Shown here: positions 1 through 8,692 of the stretch, piece after piece
Numbering within the stretch: position 1 is the first letter of the stretch
How the letters are laid out: every line of letters starts with the position of its first letter
Assembly (NCBI RefSeq): GCF_900177415.1
Contig: NZ_FXAF01000006.1
Coordinates: 1,636,001 to 1,700,000, forward strand
Source: Xaviernesmea oryzae
Lineage (GTDB): Bacteria > Pseudomonadota > Alphaproteobacteria > Rhizobiales > Rhizobiaceae
DNA: 64,000 nucleotides
Direction of reading: 5' to 3'
Position numbers and translations under genes: made by a program
Notes under the pieces: model-generated
Database searches by the model: none
What the model was told of the DNA's origin: nothing
What the model saw: the letters and a program-made list of their open reading frames with translations, nothing else

Positions 1-2020
1 CCTTGCCGCCCGATTTCGGGCCGTTGCTCTTGGGCTTGTCCTTCTTCTTGAAGGGCTTGTCGGCGCCGCCCTTGCCGAAAGGCTTCTCGCGGAATGGTTT
101 GTCGAAGCTCCGCGCATCGCGGTTTCCTGCCCCGGCGGGCTTGGCTTTGCCCTTCGGCTTGGCGTCGCCCCAGACCGCGTCGTCGAGGCGCCGCCCCTCG
201 TCGGCCTTGCCGCGGGCTTTTTCGCCGCTGAGCTTGCCCTTCCCCTGCCATTCCTTGCGGGGGCCATCCTTGAAAGACTTCTCTTTCCAGGGCTTGTCCA
301 TGCGCGGACCTTCTCGGCGGGCAAAACCGTCCTCGTCCTTCCCACGGGAGAACTTGCTGAAATCCGGTGCACCGTCGAGTCGCGTCACGCGGATGCCGCG
401 TTCCATCATCCGGTCCTTGCCGAGCTTCTGCAGGAAGCGGTCGGCATGGTCGGCGGCGATCTCCACGAAGGTCTCCTCGGCCTGCATCTTGATCGCGCCG
501 ATCTCGTTCTTCGTCAGGTCGCCGTTGCGGCAGATCGTCGGGATGAGCCAGCGCGGCTCGGCGCGCTGCTTCCGGCCGACGGAGAGCGAGAACCAGGCGG
601 CCGGGCCGAAATCGCCGCGCGGCGTCAGCGGCCGGGAAGCCGGGTCACCCCCGTCACGGGAATTGCCGCGTCCGCCCTCGCGCGGCTTGCGGCTGCCGTC
701 GAGCGACACTTCGACGATGTCTTCGGGGGCGGAATTCCTGCCGCGGTAGAGGCCGACAAAGGCGGTGGCGAGCTTTTCGGCGCCATATCGGGCGACGAGT
801 TTCGCGACCAGCGCCTCTTCGTCCTCGTCGCGTGCGGCCTCTTCGAAGATCGGGTCGGCGAGCAGGCGCTCCTCGTCGCGGCGGATGACCTCTTCGGCCG
901 AAGGCGGGCGGGCCCAGGTGGGCTCGATGCTCGCGCCGAACAGCAGGCGCTCGGCCTTGCGGCGCTGGTTGACCGGCACGATCAGCGCGCTGATGCCCTT
1001 GCGGCCGGCACGTCCTGTCCGGCCGCTGCGGTGAAGCAGGGTTTCCGAATTGGTCGGCAGGTCCGCGTGGATGACGAGGTCGAGACCGGGCAGGTCGATG
1101 CCGCGGGCGGCGACGTCGGTCGCGATGCAGACCCGGGCGCGGCCGTCGCGCATCGCCTGCAGCGCATGGGTGCGCTCGTTCTGGGTCAGCTCGCCGGACA
1201 GCGCGACGACGGAGAAATTGCGGTTGTTGAAACGCGCGGTCAGATGGTTCACGGCCGCGCGGGTCGAGCAGAACACGATCGCATTGGTCGCTTCGTAATA
1301 GCGGAGCACGTTGATGATCGCATTCTCGCGGTCGGCCGGTGCGACGACCAGCGCGCGGTATTCGATATCGACATGCTGCTTTTCCTCCGCCGCCGTCGAG
1401 ATGCGCACCGCGTCCCGCTGATAGCTCCTGGCGAGCTTGGCGATCGCCGCCGGCACGGTTGCCGAGAACATCAGCGTCCGCCGGGCGTCGGGAGCGGATT
1501 CGAGGATGAATTCCAGATCCTCGCGGAAACCGAGATCGAGCATCTCGTCCGCCTCGTCCAATATGGCGACTTTGATCTCCGACATGTCGAGCGCATTGCG
1601 ACGGATGTGGTCGCAGAGACGGCCGGGCGTGCCGACGACGATATGGGCGCCGCGCTCCAGCGCCCGGCGCTCGCTGCGGATATCCATGCCGCCGACGCAG
1701 CTCGCGATCACCGCGCCGGTCATCTCGTAGAGCCATTCGAGCTCGCGCTTGACCTGCAGCGCGAGTTCGCGGGTCGGCGCGATGACGAGCGCGAGCGGGC
1801 TGCCGGCCCGGCGGAACTTTTCCTCTCCGCCGAGGAGGGTGGGAGCCATGGCAAGCCCGAAGGCGACCGTCTTGCCCGAGCCGGTCTGCGCCGAAACGAG
1901 CGCATCGGACCCGACGAGGGCGGGATCGAGCATCGCCTTCTGAACCGGCGTCAGGGTTGCGTAGCCGCGTTTCTCCAACGCCTTGGCGATCGCCGGGAGG
2001 GCGCCGTTGTAATCGGTCAT
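1..2020 (-). CDS. DEAD-box ATP-dependent RNA helicase with DbpA-type RNA-binding domain (3' end outside window)
   Basis: Unwinds RNA duplexes with ATP; likely roles are ribosome assembly or mRNA turnover in the cytoplasm. Read from ATG at 2020; 673 codons are open to the window edge with no stop, so the C-terminus is missing. All helicase motifs are visible: Q motif (LTPVQ, about residue 24), motif I AQTGSGKT (K50), APTREL, TPGR, DEAD (D155), SAT, the V motif ATDVAARGID and HRSGRTGRAG. A DbpA-like RNA-binding domain follows at about 455-525 (starting near WFSLSVGRK). The remaining tail is very rich in Lys, Gly and Arg (repeats like KPFKKKDKPK), typical of rhizobial DeaD/CsdA-like helicases. 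It is transcribed alone, in the same direction as the reductase upstream of it. The family is certain; which E. coli helicase it replaces is not. Confidence 0.93.
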   Translation of the reverse strand, partial: MTDYNGALPAIAKALEKRGYATLTPVQKAMLDPALVGSDALVSAQTGSGKTVAFGLAMAPTLLGGEEKFRRAGSPLALVIAPTRELALQVKRELEWLYEMTGAVIASCVGGMDIRSERRALERGAHIVVGTPGRLCDHIRRNALDMSEIKVAILDEADEMLDLGFREDLEFILESAPDARRTLMFSATVPAAIAKLARSYQRDAVRISTAAEEKQHVDIEYRALVVAPADRENAIINVLRYYEATNAIVFCSTRAAVNHLTARFNNRNFSVVALSGELTQNERTHALQAMRDGRARVCIATDVAARGIDLPGLDLVIHADLPTNSETLLHRSGRTGRAGRKGISALIVPVNQRRKAERLLFGASIEPTWARPPSAEEVIRRDEERLLADPIFEEAARDEDEEALVAKLVARYGAEKLATAFVGLYRGRNSAPEDIVEVSLDGSRKPREGGRGNSRDGGDPASRPLTPRGDFGPAAWFSLSVGRKQRAEPRWLIPTICRNGDLTKNEIGAIKMQAEETFVEIAADHADRFLQKLGKDRMMERGIRVTRLDGAPDFSKFSRGKDEDGFARREGPRMDKPWKEKSFKDGPRKEWQGKGKLSGEKARGKADEGRRLDDAVWGDAKPKGKAKPAGAGNRDARSFDKPFREKPFGKGGADKPFKKKDKPKSNGPKSGGK

Positions 2021-2281
2021 CTGTCGGTCTTTCGGATTTCCTGGCGCGCGTGCGCCGTGGCCGCAAGGATCGCGGCCGCACATTGCGCCGGGTCCTACTC
2101 ATTCCGAAGGCAAATGTCAAAATCCGCGGCGATCATGGCCGCTCAGGCCCGCAGGCCCTGCAGCGGCGGAGGGCTCTGAGGGGCGCCCATCGGGCAAAGG
2201 AATGGCACCGGGCTCGCCTCCGGATTGCCGGCGTGCCGGAGCAAGCCCCCCCGGCACGGTTTTCGCATAGGCGCCGTCCGC

Positions 2282-3325
2282 TCACAGCGTCATCGGATAT
2301 CGCCGGTAGACGTCTGCGATGTCCTTCATCGCTTCGTCCGAAAGCGTCAGCTCCGCGGCGGCCGTATCGGTCCTCAGCTGCTCCATTGATGTCGCGCCGA
2401 TGATGACGGACGTCATGAAGGGCCGCGAGAGGCAGAAGGCGAGCGCCATCTGCGCCAGGTCCAGGCCCTGCTGCGCCGCCACCTCGGCATACGCCTTCAC
2501 CGCCGGCTCCTGCAGCGGCTGCAGGCGTCCGCCGAGGTCCTTGTTGATCGTCGCGCGAGACCCTGCGGGGCGGGCGCCGTTCCGGTACTTGCCGGTCAGG
2601 ATGCCGGCGGCGAGCGGCGAATAGGCCAACAGTCCGACATCCTCGTGATGGGCGACTTCCGCAAGGTCGAGGTCGAACTGCCGGTAGAGGAGGTTGTACT
2701 CGTTCTGGATCGAGGCGACGCGCGGCAGGCCCTTCTCCTCGGAGAGGCGCAGGTATTTCAGCGTGCCCCAGGCGCTTTCGTTGGAAAGGCCGACGGCGCG
2801 GATCTTGCCGTCTTTGACCAGCCCGCCCAGCGTTTCGAGGATTTCGGCGATTTCTTCTGCCGCCTTCTCGCGATCCTGCGTCGTCGCGTCGAAGGTCCAG
2901 GAATTGCGGAAATGATAGGTGCCCCGGTTCGGCCAGTGGATCTGGTAGAGATCGAGATAGTCGGTCTGCAGGCGCTTCAGGCTGGCGTCGAGCGCCTCGC
3001 GGATGGTCGTCGCGTCGATGCCGCGCCCGCCCCGGATATGCGGCCGGCCGCTGCCGGCGATCTTGGAAGCGAGGACGAGGTCCTTGCGCCTGCCGCCTTT
3101 CTTCAGCCACGTGCCGATGATCTCTTCGGTCCGGCCGTAGGTCTCCGGGCCCACCGGCGTGGTCGGATAGAGTTCGGCCGTGTCGAAGAAGTTGATGCCG
3201 TTCTCGAAAGCATAATCCATCTGTTCATGGGCTTCCGCTTCCGTATTCTGCGTGCCCCAGGTCATGGTGCCGAGGCAGATTTCCGGCACGGAGAGTTCCG
3301 TGCGGCCGAGTCTCTTATATTTCAT
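2282..3325 (-). CDS. tas: Tas-family NADP(H)-dependent aldo/keto reductase
   Basis: Predicted cytosolic oxidoreductase that reduces carbonyls with NADPH; physiological substrate unknown. The 347-residue protein begins MKYKRLGRTELSVPEI. It shows the aldo/keto reductase barrel signatures: FDTAELYP with catalytic Asp/Tyr near residue 50, a Lys in LVLASK, and DLYQIHWPNRGTYHF, a segment typical of the E. coli Tas branch rather than short AKRs. GATSMEQL near the end is the cofactor-binding strand. An upstream in-frame start at 3391 would add 22 residues that do not fit the family, so ATG at 3325 is chosen. It diverges from fabD across 164 bp, which must carry both promoters. Symbol given by family resemblance only. 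Confidence 0.88.
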   Translation of the reverse strand: MKYKRLGRTELSVPEICLGTMTWGTQNTEAEAHEQMDYAFENGINFFDTAELYPTTPVGPETYGRTEEIIGTWLKKGGRRKDLVLASKIAGSGRPHIRGGRGIDATTIREALDASLKRLQTDYLDLYQIHWPNRGTYHFRNSWTFDATTQDREKAAEEIAEILETLGGLVKDGKIRAVGLSNESAWGTLKYLRLSEEKGLPRVASIQNEYNLLYRQFDLDLAEVAHHEDVGLLAYSPLAAGILTGKYRNGARPAGSRATINKDLGGRLQPLQEPAVKAYAEVAAQQGLDLAQMALAFCLSRPFMTSVIIGATSMEQLRTDTAAAELTLSDEAMKDIADVYRRYPMTL

Positions 3326-3489
3326 GAAATGAGGTCCCGTCTGAAATGCGTCCGGGACTTTAAGCGGGATTTGCTGCAGCGCAAGAGGCAATATCCAGGC
3401 TTTTCAGCGGTTTTGCGGGGGTGCTTCCTTGACTCGGGATGCCCAAATGTGAATGGAGAGGCGCAAAGCATGAGGGAAGGACATATCCC

Positions 3490-4434
3490 ATGAGCATCGC
3501 ATTCACGTTCCCGGGCCAGGGCAGCCAGGCCGTCGGCATGGGCAAGGATCTGGCGGACGCCTTTCCGGAGGCCCGTGCGGTTTTCGCCGCGGTCGACGAG
3601 GCGCTCGGCCAGAAGCTCTCCGACATCATGTGGAACGGACCGGAAGAGACGCTGACGCTGACCGCCAATGCGCAGCCGGCGCTGATGGCCGTTTCCATGG
3701 CGGCGATCCGCGTGCTCGAAGCCCGCGGCCTGAACCTTTCAGACAAGGTCGCCTACGTCGCCGGCCATTCGCTCGGCGAATATTCCGCGCTCTGTGCGGC
3801 CGGAACCTTCTCGCTCGCCGATACGGCGCGGTTGCTGCGCATTCGCGGCGATGCCATGCAGACGGCGGTGCCGGTCGGGCAGGGCGCCATGGCGGCGATC
3901 ATCGGCCTGGAGCATGGCGACGTGGAAGCCGTCTGCGCAGAGGCCCGCGACGTCGGCGTCTGCCAGATCGCCAACGACAACGGCGGCGGCCAGCTCGTCA
4001 TTTCCGGCTCCAGGGCGGCGGTCGAGAAGGCAGCGGCGCTGGCGACGGAAAAGGGTGCCAAGCGCGCCATCATGCTGCCGGTCTCCGCCCCCTTCCACAG
4101 CGACCTGATGGCGCCGGCGGCCGACGCCATGCGCCACGCGCTGGACAAGGTGGAAAAGAAGAACCCGGTCGTCCCGGTGATCGCCAACGTGCGCGCCGCC
4201 CCGGCCTATGACGCCGACGAGATCGCCAAGCTGCTCGTCACCCAGGTGACCGGCCAGGTGCGCTGGCGCGAGACGGTCGAATGGTTCGGCGCCAATGGCG
4301 TGACGACGCTCTACGAGATCGGTTCGGGAAAGGTGCTGACCGGCCTTGCCCGTCGCATCGACAAGGATATTTCCGGCATTGCCGTCAACACGCCGGCCGA
4401 TATCGACGCGGCGCTCACGGCCATTCTCGGCTGA
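3490..4434 (+). CDS. fabD: malonyl-CoA:ACP transacylase FabD
   Basis: Moves malonyl groups from CoA to acyl carrier protein, providing the extender unit for type II fatty acid synthesis. The 314-residue protein has the N-terminal FPGQGSQ signature, the nucleophile elbow GHSLG (Ser94) and the PVSAPFHS segment with the catalytic His near 201. Start ATG at 3490 is preceded by GGAAGGA at good spacing; a start at 3439 would add 17 non-homologous residues. First gene of the fabD-fabG-acpP-fabF cluster, so its partners acpP and fabG are encoded just downstream. Confidence 0.97.
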   Translation: MSIAFTFPGQGSQAVGMGKDLADAFPEARAVFAAVDEALGQKLSDIMWNGPEETLTLTANAQPALMAVSMAAIRVLEARGLNLSDKVAYVAGHSLGEYSALCAAGTFSLADTARLLRIRGDAMQTAVPVGQGAMAAIIGLEHGDVEAVCAEARDVGVCQIANDNGGGQLVISGSRAAVEKAAALATEKGAKRAIMLPVSAPFHSDLMAPAADAMRHALDKVEKKNPVVPVIANVRAAPAYDADEIAKLLVTQVTGQVRWRETVEWFGANGVTTLYEIGSGKVLTGLARRIDKDISGIAVNTPADIDAALTAILG

Positions 4435-4436
4435 TG

Positions 4437-4530
4437 GGAATAGCGAATAGGGAATAGGGAGCAGCGAATAGAAAGAGCCTGCGATGACGCGATGAAAATC
4501 ATTCGCTATTCGCTATTCGCTATTCGCTCT
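4437..4530. repeat. inverted cluster of 7-bp ATTCGCT repeats between fabD and fabG
   Basis: Four perfect tandem copies of ATTCGCT fill 4501-4528. The opposite strand sequence AGCGAAT occurs twice on the left side (4442-4448, 4463-4469), with related GGAATAG units between. RNA from this spacer can therefore fold into a long AT-rich hairpin, ending 17 bases before the fabG start. It may attenuate or stabilise the fabD-fabG transcript, or be a slippage-prone repeat with no function. Confidence 0.8.
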
Positions 4531-4547
4531 AAAAAGAGGACGACATC

Positions 4548-5285
4548 ATGTTTGATTTGACCGGCCGCAAGGCACTGGTGACGGGCGCAACCGGCGGGCT
4601 CGGCGAAGAGATCGCAAGGCTGCTGCACAGGCAGGGCGCAGTCGTCGGCCTGCATGGCACCCGCGTCGAGAAGCTGGAGGCGCTGGCTTCCGAACTCGGC
4701 GATCGCGTAAAGATCTTCCCGGCCAATCTCTCCGATCGCGCCGAGGTGAAGGCGCTCGGCGAGAAGGCCGAAGCCGAGCTCGGAGGCGTCGACATCCTCG
4801 TCAACAACGCCGGCATCACCAAGGACGGCCTCTTCGTGCGCATGAGCGACGAGGACTGGGATTCGGTCCTCGAAGTGAACCTGACGGCCGTCTTCCGCCT
4901 GACGCGCGAGCTCACCCATCCGATGATGCGCCGCCGCCATGGCCGCATCATCAACATAACCTCCGTCGTCGGCGTCACCGGCAATCCGGGCCAGGCGAAC
5001 TACTGCGCCTCCAAGGCCGGCATGATCGGCTTCTCCAAGTCGCTCGCCCAGGAGATCGCCACCCGCAACGTGACGGTCAACTGCGTGGCGCCGGGCTTCA
5101 TCGAAAGCGCCATGACCGGCAAGCTGAACGACAAGCAGAAGGAAGCGATCCTCGGGGCGATCCCGATGAAGCGCATGGGCGCCGGTGCCGACATCGCCGC
5201 CGCGGTCCTCTATCTCGCCTCCGACGAGGCGGGTTACGTCACGGGCCAGACGATTCACGTCAACGGCGGCATGGCGATGATCTGA
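4548..5285 (+). CDS. fabG: 3-oxoacyl-ACP reductase FabG
   Basis: NADPH-dependent reduction of 3-oxoacyl-ACP in each elongation round. The 245-residue short-chain dehydrogenase has the cofactor motif TGATGGLG (12-19), NNAG (86-89) and catalytic Ser139, Tyr152 and Lys156 (YCASK), and ends in the conserved VTGQTIHVNGG tail. Length matches E. coli FabG (244). An AAGAGGA ribosome site lies before ATG 4548. Position between fabD and acpP makes the fatty-acid role secure despite the large SDR superfamily. Confidence 0.97.
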   Translation: MFDLTGRKALVTGATGGLGEEIARLLHRQGAVVGLHGTRVEKLEALASELGDRVKIFPANLSDRAEVKALGEKAEAELGGVDILVNNAGITKDGLFVRMSDEDWDSVLEVNLTAVFRLTRELTHPMMRRRHGRIINITSVVGVTGNPGQANYCASKAGMIGFSKSLAQEIATRNVTVNCVAPGFIESAMTGKLNDKQKEAILGAIPMKRMGAGADIAAAVLYLASDEAGYVTGQTIHVNGGMAMI

Positions 5286-5524
5286 TCCGCCAAACGGCAT
5301 CTCGAAGTGCGTTGCAATCGGTTGTTGCGGCTGTGAGATGGAACAAATTCTGGCTTTGCGGAACACTGAAACCGTGTTAAGCGGGCCAATGACTGTGAAT
5401 GGTCACCCCGGAATGCAGGCCGTCATATTGCGTGACTGCGACATGGCTGGAACCTGACAAGGGGCGAACGGGTTTGCCGGCATCGGCGTCGAGACGGCGG
5501 CGGTTGCGGGTTCTAACAGGGATG

Positions 5525-5545
5525 CGGATGCCGCTTGGGCATCCG
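5525..5545 (+). promoter_or_regulatory. hairpin in the acpP leader
   Basis: Perfect 8-bp stem CGGATGCC / GGCATCCG with a 5-base loop, ending 28 bases before the acpP ATG and just upstream of its GAGGAA ribosome site. The fabG-acpP spacer is 288 bp, long enough for a separate acpP promoter, though no convincing -35/-10 pair was identified. The stem could stabilise the very abundant acpP message or tune initiation; this is inference. Confidence 0.55.
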
Positions 5546-5573
5546 ATTAAGACAAAAGGTCGAGGAAACCGAC

Positions 5574-5810
5574 ATGAGCGATATCGCAGAACGCGTGAAG
5601 AAAATTGTTATTGACCATCTCGGCGTCGATGCCGACAAAGTCGTCGAAGGCGCCAGCTTCATCGACGATCTTGGCGCTGACTCGCTCGACACCGTCGAAC
5701 TGGTCATGGCTTTCGAGGAAGAGTTCGGCGTTGAAATCCCGGACGACGCTGCCGATTCCATTCTGACCGTCGGCGATGCCGTGAAGTTCATCGAGAAGGC
5801 CCAGGCCTGA
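5574..5810 (+). CDS. acpP: acyl carrier protein AcpP
   Basis: Small acidic carrier that holds growing acyl chains on 4'-phosphopantetheine; it also supplies lipid A and phospholipid synthesis. The 78-residue protein has the attachment motif DSLDTVEL with Ser37 and the usual four-helix pattern. ATG 5574 sits after GAGGAA; an in-frame ATG at 5535 lies within the leader hairpin and would add 13 foreign residues. Followed by a strong intrinsic terminator, so it is probably expressed more highly than fabF downstream. Confidence 0.98.
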   Translation: MSDIAERVKKIVIDHLGVDADKVVEGASFIDDLGADSLDTVELVMAFEEEFGVEIPDDAADSILTVGDAVKFIEKAQA

Positions 5811-5853
5811 TCGACGCGATAGATTGGGATAAAGCCTTGACGGCAGATCCCGA

Positions 5854-5879
5854 AAACGGCCCGCTCGCACGGGCCGTTT
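5854..5879 (+). terminator. intrinsic-type terminator after acpP
   Basis: Perfect 10-bp stem AAACGGCCCG / CGGGCCGTTT with a 6-base loop, 43 bases after the acpP stop. The U-tract is short, so termination may be partial and let some transcripts run into fabF. Confidence 0.8.
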
Positions 5880-5902
5880 CAGCACTTAGGGTCGGGGCCT
5901 AC

Positions 5903-6005
5903 AGCATCGGCCCGAAAATCGGAATCGATTTTCGGTAAGCACGATGCGTAGATTCAATAAGTTAGAGCGTCCTTTGCGCGTTCCTTCGGACGCACGGCGC
6001 TCTAA
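5903..6005. repeat. rhizobial intergenic mosaic-type palindromic element (RIME-like)
   Basis: Two nested palindromes: CCGAAAATCG / CGATTTTCGG at 5912-5935 with a GAAT loop, then TTAGAGCG (5962-5969) pairing with CGCTCTAA (5998-6005) and an inner GCGTCC/GGACGC. This arrangement resembles the dispersed intergenic mosaic elements known from Rhizobium, Sinorhizobium and Agrobacterium; the name is from memory of the family, not a search. It lies between acpP and fabF. Confidence 0.65.
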
Positions 6006-6053
6006 GGTGAGATACGTTCTAAACATGAGAAAATGCAGGGTGGAACGCTGGCG

Positions 6054-7316
6054 ATGAGACGGGTCGTTATCACCGGTACCGGTATGGTATCTCCTCTTGG
6101 ATGCGGAACGGAAGTGAGCTGGCAGCGCCTGCTCGCCGGCAAGAATGCCGCCCGCCTGGTGACGGAATTCGAGGTCGAGGACCTGCCGGCCAAGATCGCC
6201 TGCCGCATTCCGACCGGCGACGGCTCCGAAGGCACCTTCAATCCCGACGACTGGATGGAGCCGAAGGAACAGCGCAAGGTCGATCCCTTCATCATCTACG
6301 GCATGGCCGCCGCCGACATGGCGCTCGAGGATGCCGGCTGGCATCCGCAGACCGATGACGACCAGATCGCCACCGGCGTGCTGATCGGCTCGGGCATCGG
6401 CGGCCTCGAAGGCATCGTCGAGGCGGGCTACACGCTGCGCGACAAGGGGCCGCGCCGCATTTCGCCCTTCTTCATCCCCGGCCGCCTGATCAACCTGGTC
6501 TCCGGCCAGGTGTCGATCCGCCACAAGCTGCGCGGTCCGAACCATGCCGTCGTCACGGCCTGTTCCACCGGCGCGCATGCGATCGGCGACGCGGCGCGCC
6601 TCATCGCGCTCGGCGACGCCGACGTGATGGTCGCCGGCGGCGCGGAATCGCCGATCTGCCGCATCTCGCTGGCGGGCTTCGCCGCCTGCAAGGCGCTTTC
6701 CACCCAGCATAACGACGAGCCCCAGAAGGCTTCGCGTCCCTACGACCGCGACCGCGACGGTTTCGTCATGGGCGAGGGCGCCGGCATCGTCGTCCTCGAA
6801 GAGCTGGAGCACGCCAAGGCGCGCGGCGCCAAGATTTACGCCGAAGTCGTCGGCTACGGGCTTTCCGGCGACGCCTTCCACATCACCGCGCCGTCGGAAG
6901 ACGGCGAGGGCGCCTACCGCTGCATGTCCGCGGCCCTGAAGCGGGCCGGCATCGCGGCTTCCGATATCGACTACATCAACGCTCACGGCACGTCGACCAT
7001 GGCCGACACGATCGAGCTCGGCGCGGTCGAACGCCTCGTCGGCAATGCCGCTTCGAAGATCTCGATGTCGTCGACGAAGTCGGCGATCGGCCATCTCCTG
7101 GGGGCTGCCGGGGCGGTCGAGGCGATCTTCTCGACGCTGGCGATTCGCGACAACATCGCGCCGCCGACGCTGAACCTCGACAATCCCGACGTCGAAACGG
7201 CGATCGACCTCGTGCCGCACAAGGCGCGCAAGCGCGAGATCAACGTGGCGCTGTCCAACTCCTTCGGTTTCGGCGGCACCAACGCCTCCCTCGTGCTGCG
7301 CCGGTACGACGCATAA
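6054..7316 (+). CDS. fabF: 3-oxoacyl-ACP synthase II FabF
   Basis: Condenses malonyl-ACP with acyl-ACP during fatty-acid elongation. The 420-residue thiolase-fold protein starts MRRVVITGTGMVSPLG and carries nucleophile Cys170 in TACSTGAHA, the two catalytic His motifs (NAHGTSTMADTIEL and KSAIGHLLGAAG) and the closing SFGFGGTN loop. ATG 6054 is preferred; an ATG at 6033 would add seven residues before the universal MRRVVITG start. Lies downstream of a palindromic element and upstream of mltG in the usual rhizobial order. Confidence 0.97.
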   Translation: MRRVVITGTGMVSPLGCGTEVSWQRLLAGKNAARLVTEFEVEDLPAKIACRIPTGDGSEGTFNPDDWMEPKEQRKVDPFIIYGMAAADMALEDAGWHPQTDDDQIATGVLIGSGIGGLEGIVEAGYTLRDKGPRRISPFFIPGRLINLVSGQVSIRHKLRGPNHAVVTACSTGAHAIGDAARLIALGDADVMVAGGAESPICRISLAGFAACKALSTQHNDEPQKASRPYDRDRDGFVMGEGAGIVVLEELEHAKARGAKIYAEVVGYGLSGDAFHITAPSEDGEGAYRCMSAALKRAGIAASDIDYINAHGTSTMADTIELGAVERLVGNAASKISMSSTKSAIGHLLGAAGAVEAIFSTLAIRDNIAPPTLNLDNPDVETAIDLVPHKARKREINVALSNSFGFGGTNASLVLRRYDA

Positions 7317-7440
7317 TTGAACGCCGTGGCCGGAATGACGACTGGACTCGCGAAGCGAGTTCGTATCATCTGCTGGACCTGTTTTTTGCCGCATTGCTTG
7401 GCCAAACAGCGGGCAAAAGCAACGAATCTAGGGGGCGTGG

Positions 7441-8637
7441 TTGAGCGATACGAATCCTGTGAGTGAGCAGCCGCCCGGCAATGGCAGGGGGCCGATCATC
7501 CCGAAATCGCCGAACGAGGCCCTGAAGCCGGAACGTGTGCCCGAACCGCCGCGGCGTTCGAAGAAGGCGCGCAGCCAGCTCGTCATCTTCCTGAATTTCG
7601 TGATGACGATGGTCGTCGTCATCTGCGTGGCCGCGGTCGCCGGCTTCTATTACATGATTTCCAGCTTCCAGGATCCGGGTCCGCTGGAGGCCAACACCCA
7701 TTTCACGGTGCGTCCCGGCGCGGGCGTGGCGGAGATCGCCAACAACCTCGAGCGCAACGGCGTCATTTCCGATGCCCGCATCTTCCGCTATGTGACGGCG
7801 AGCTATTTGCGCGACGGCGAGACGCTGAAGGCGGGCGAATACGAGATCAAGGCCCGCGCCTCCATGAAGGACATCATGGAGCTTATCGAATCGGGCAAAT
7901 CGATCCTTTATTCCGTCGTCCTGCCCGAAGGGCTGACCGTCAAGCAGATGATGCTGCGATTGGCGGAAGATCCCGTGCTCGAAGGCGATCTGCCGGCCGA
8001 ACTGCCGCCGGAGGGGAGCCTGCGCCCCGACACCTACAAGTTCTCGCGCGGCAGCAAGCGGGCCGACATCATCCAGCAGATGCGCGTGGCGCAGCAGAAG
8101 ATGATCGACCAGATCTGGGAGCGCCGCGATCCGGACCTGCCGATCAAGACGAAGGAAGAGTTCGTCGTGCTCGCCTCGATCGTCGAGAAGGAGACCGGCA
8201 AGGAGGACGAGCGCGCCCATGTGGCTTCGGTCTTCATCAACCGGCTCCAGCGGGGCATGCGCCTGCAATCGGACCCGACGATCGTCTACGGCATTTTCGG
8301 AGGCGACGGCAAACCCTCCGACCGGCCTATCTTCAAGTCCGACCTCGCCAAGCAGACGCCCTACAACACCTACCAGATCAAGGGCCTGCCGCCGACGCCG
8401 ATCTCCAATCCCGGCCGCGCGGCGCTGGAGGCCGTCGCCAATCCCTGGCGCACCAAGGACCTCTACTTCGTGGCCGACGGCACCGGCGGCCATGTCTTTG
8501 CCGCGACACTGGAGGAACACAATGCCAATGTCCGCCGTTGGCGCAGGATAGAAGCCGACCGCGCCGCCAATCCGGAGGCCGTCGTCGATGGCCAGCCGGA
8601 CGGTGAAGAGGCGGAAAAGCCGCCGACGAGCAATTGA
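7441..8637 (+). CDS. mltG: endolytic murein transglycosylase MltG (YceG-like)
   Basis: Inner-membrane lytic transglycosylase that cuts nascent peptidoglycan strands and sets glycan length. The 398-residue protein has a proline-rich cytoplasmic N-terminus, one membrane helix at about 47-73 and a YceG domain with catalytic Glu249 in ASIVEKETG, followed by SDPTIVYG and NTYQIKGLPPTPISNPG. Start is a TTG preceded by AGGGGG; no in-frame ATG fits. An Asp/Glu-rich tail follows the domain. Neighbours yicC and gmk match the order in other alphaproteobacteria. Confidence 0.94.
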   Translation: MSDTNPVSEQPPGNGRGPIIPKSPNEALKPERVPEPPRRSKKARSQLVIFLNFVMTMVVVICVAAVAGFYYMISSFQDPGPLEANTHFTVRPGAGVAEIANNLERNGVISDARIFRYVTASYLRDGETLKAGEYEIKARASMKDIMELIESGKSILYSVVLPEGLTVKQMMLRLAEDPVLEGDLPAELPPEGSLRPDTYKFSRGSKRADIIQQMRVAQQKMIDQIWERRDPDLPIKTKEEFVVLASIVEKETGKEDERAHVASVFINRLQRGMRLQSDPTIVYGIFGGDGKPSDRPIFKSDLAKQTPYNTYQIKGLPPTPISNPGRAALEAVANPWRTKDLYFVADGTGGHVFAATLEEHNANVRRWRRIEADRAANPEAVVDGQPDGEEAEKPPTSN

Positions 8638-8692
8638 CACGCCTTCTCTCCTCAAAGCGCGGCAGCGGCCTGAACATTATCTGGAGACGTCG

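Noticed and set aside
446..2179. Plus-strand open frame of 577 codons across the helicase gene.
   Set aside because: Antisense to all the helicase motifs and without a plausible ribosome site.
4501..4530. Possible start of a CRISPR-like tandem array.
   Set aside because: Units are only 7 bases and directly adjacent, with no spacers and no cas genes.
7436..7443. GTG start for mltG just before the TTG.
   Set aside because: The GTG at 7437 is out of frame with the YceG domain; TTG 7441 keeps the frame and has a good ribosome site.
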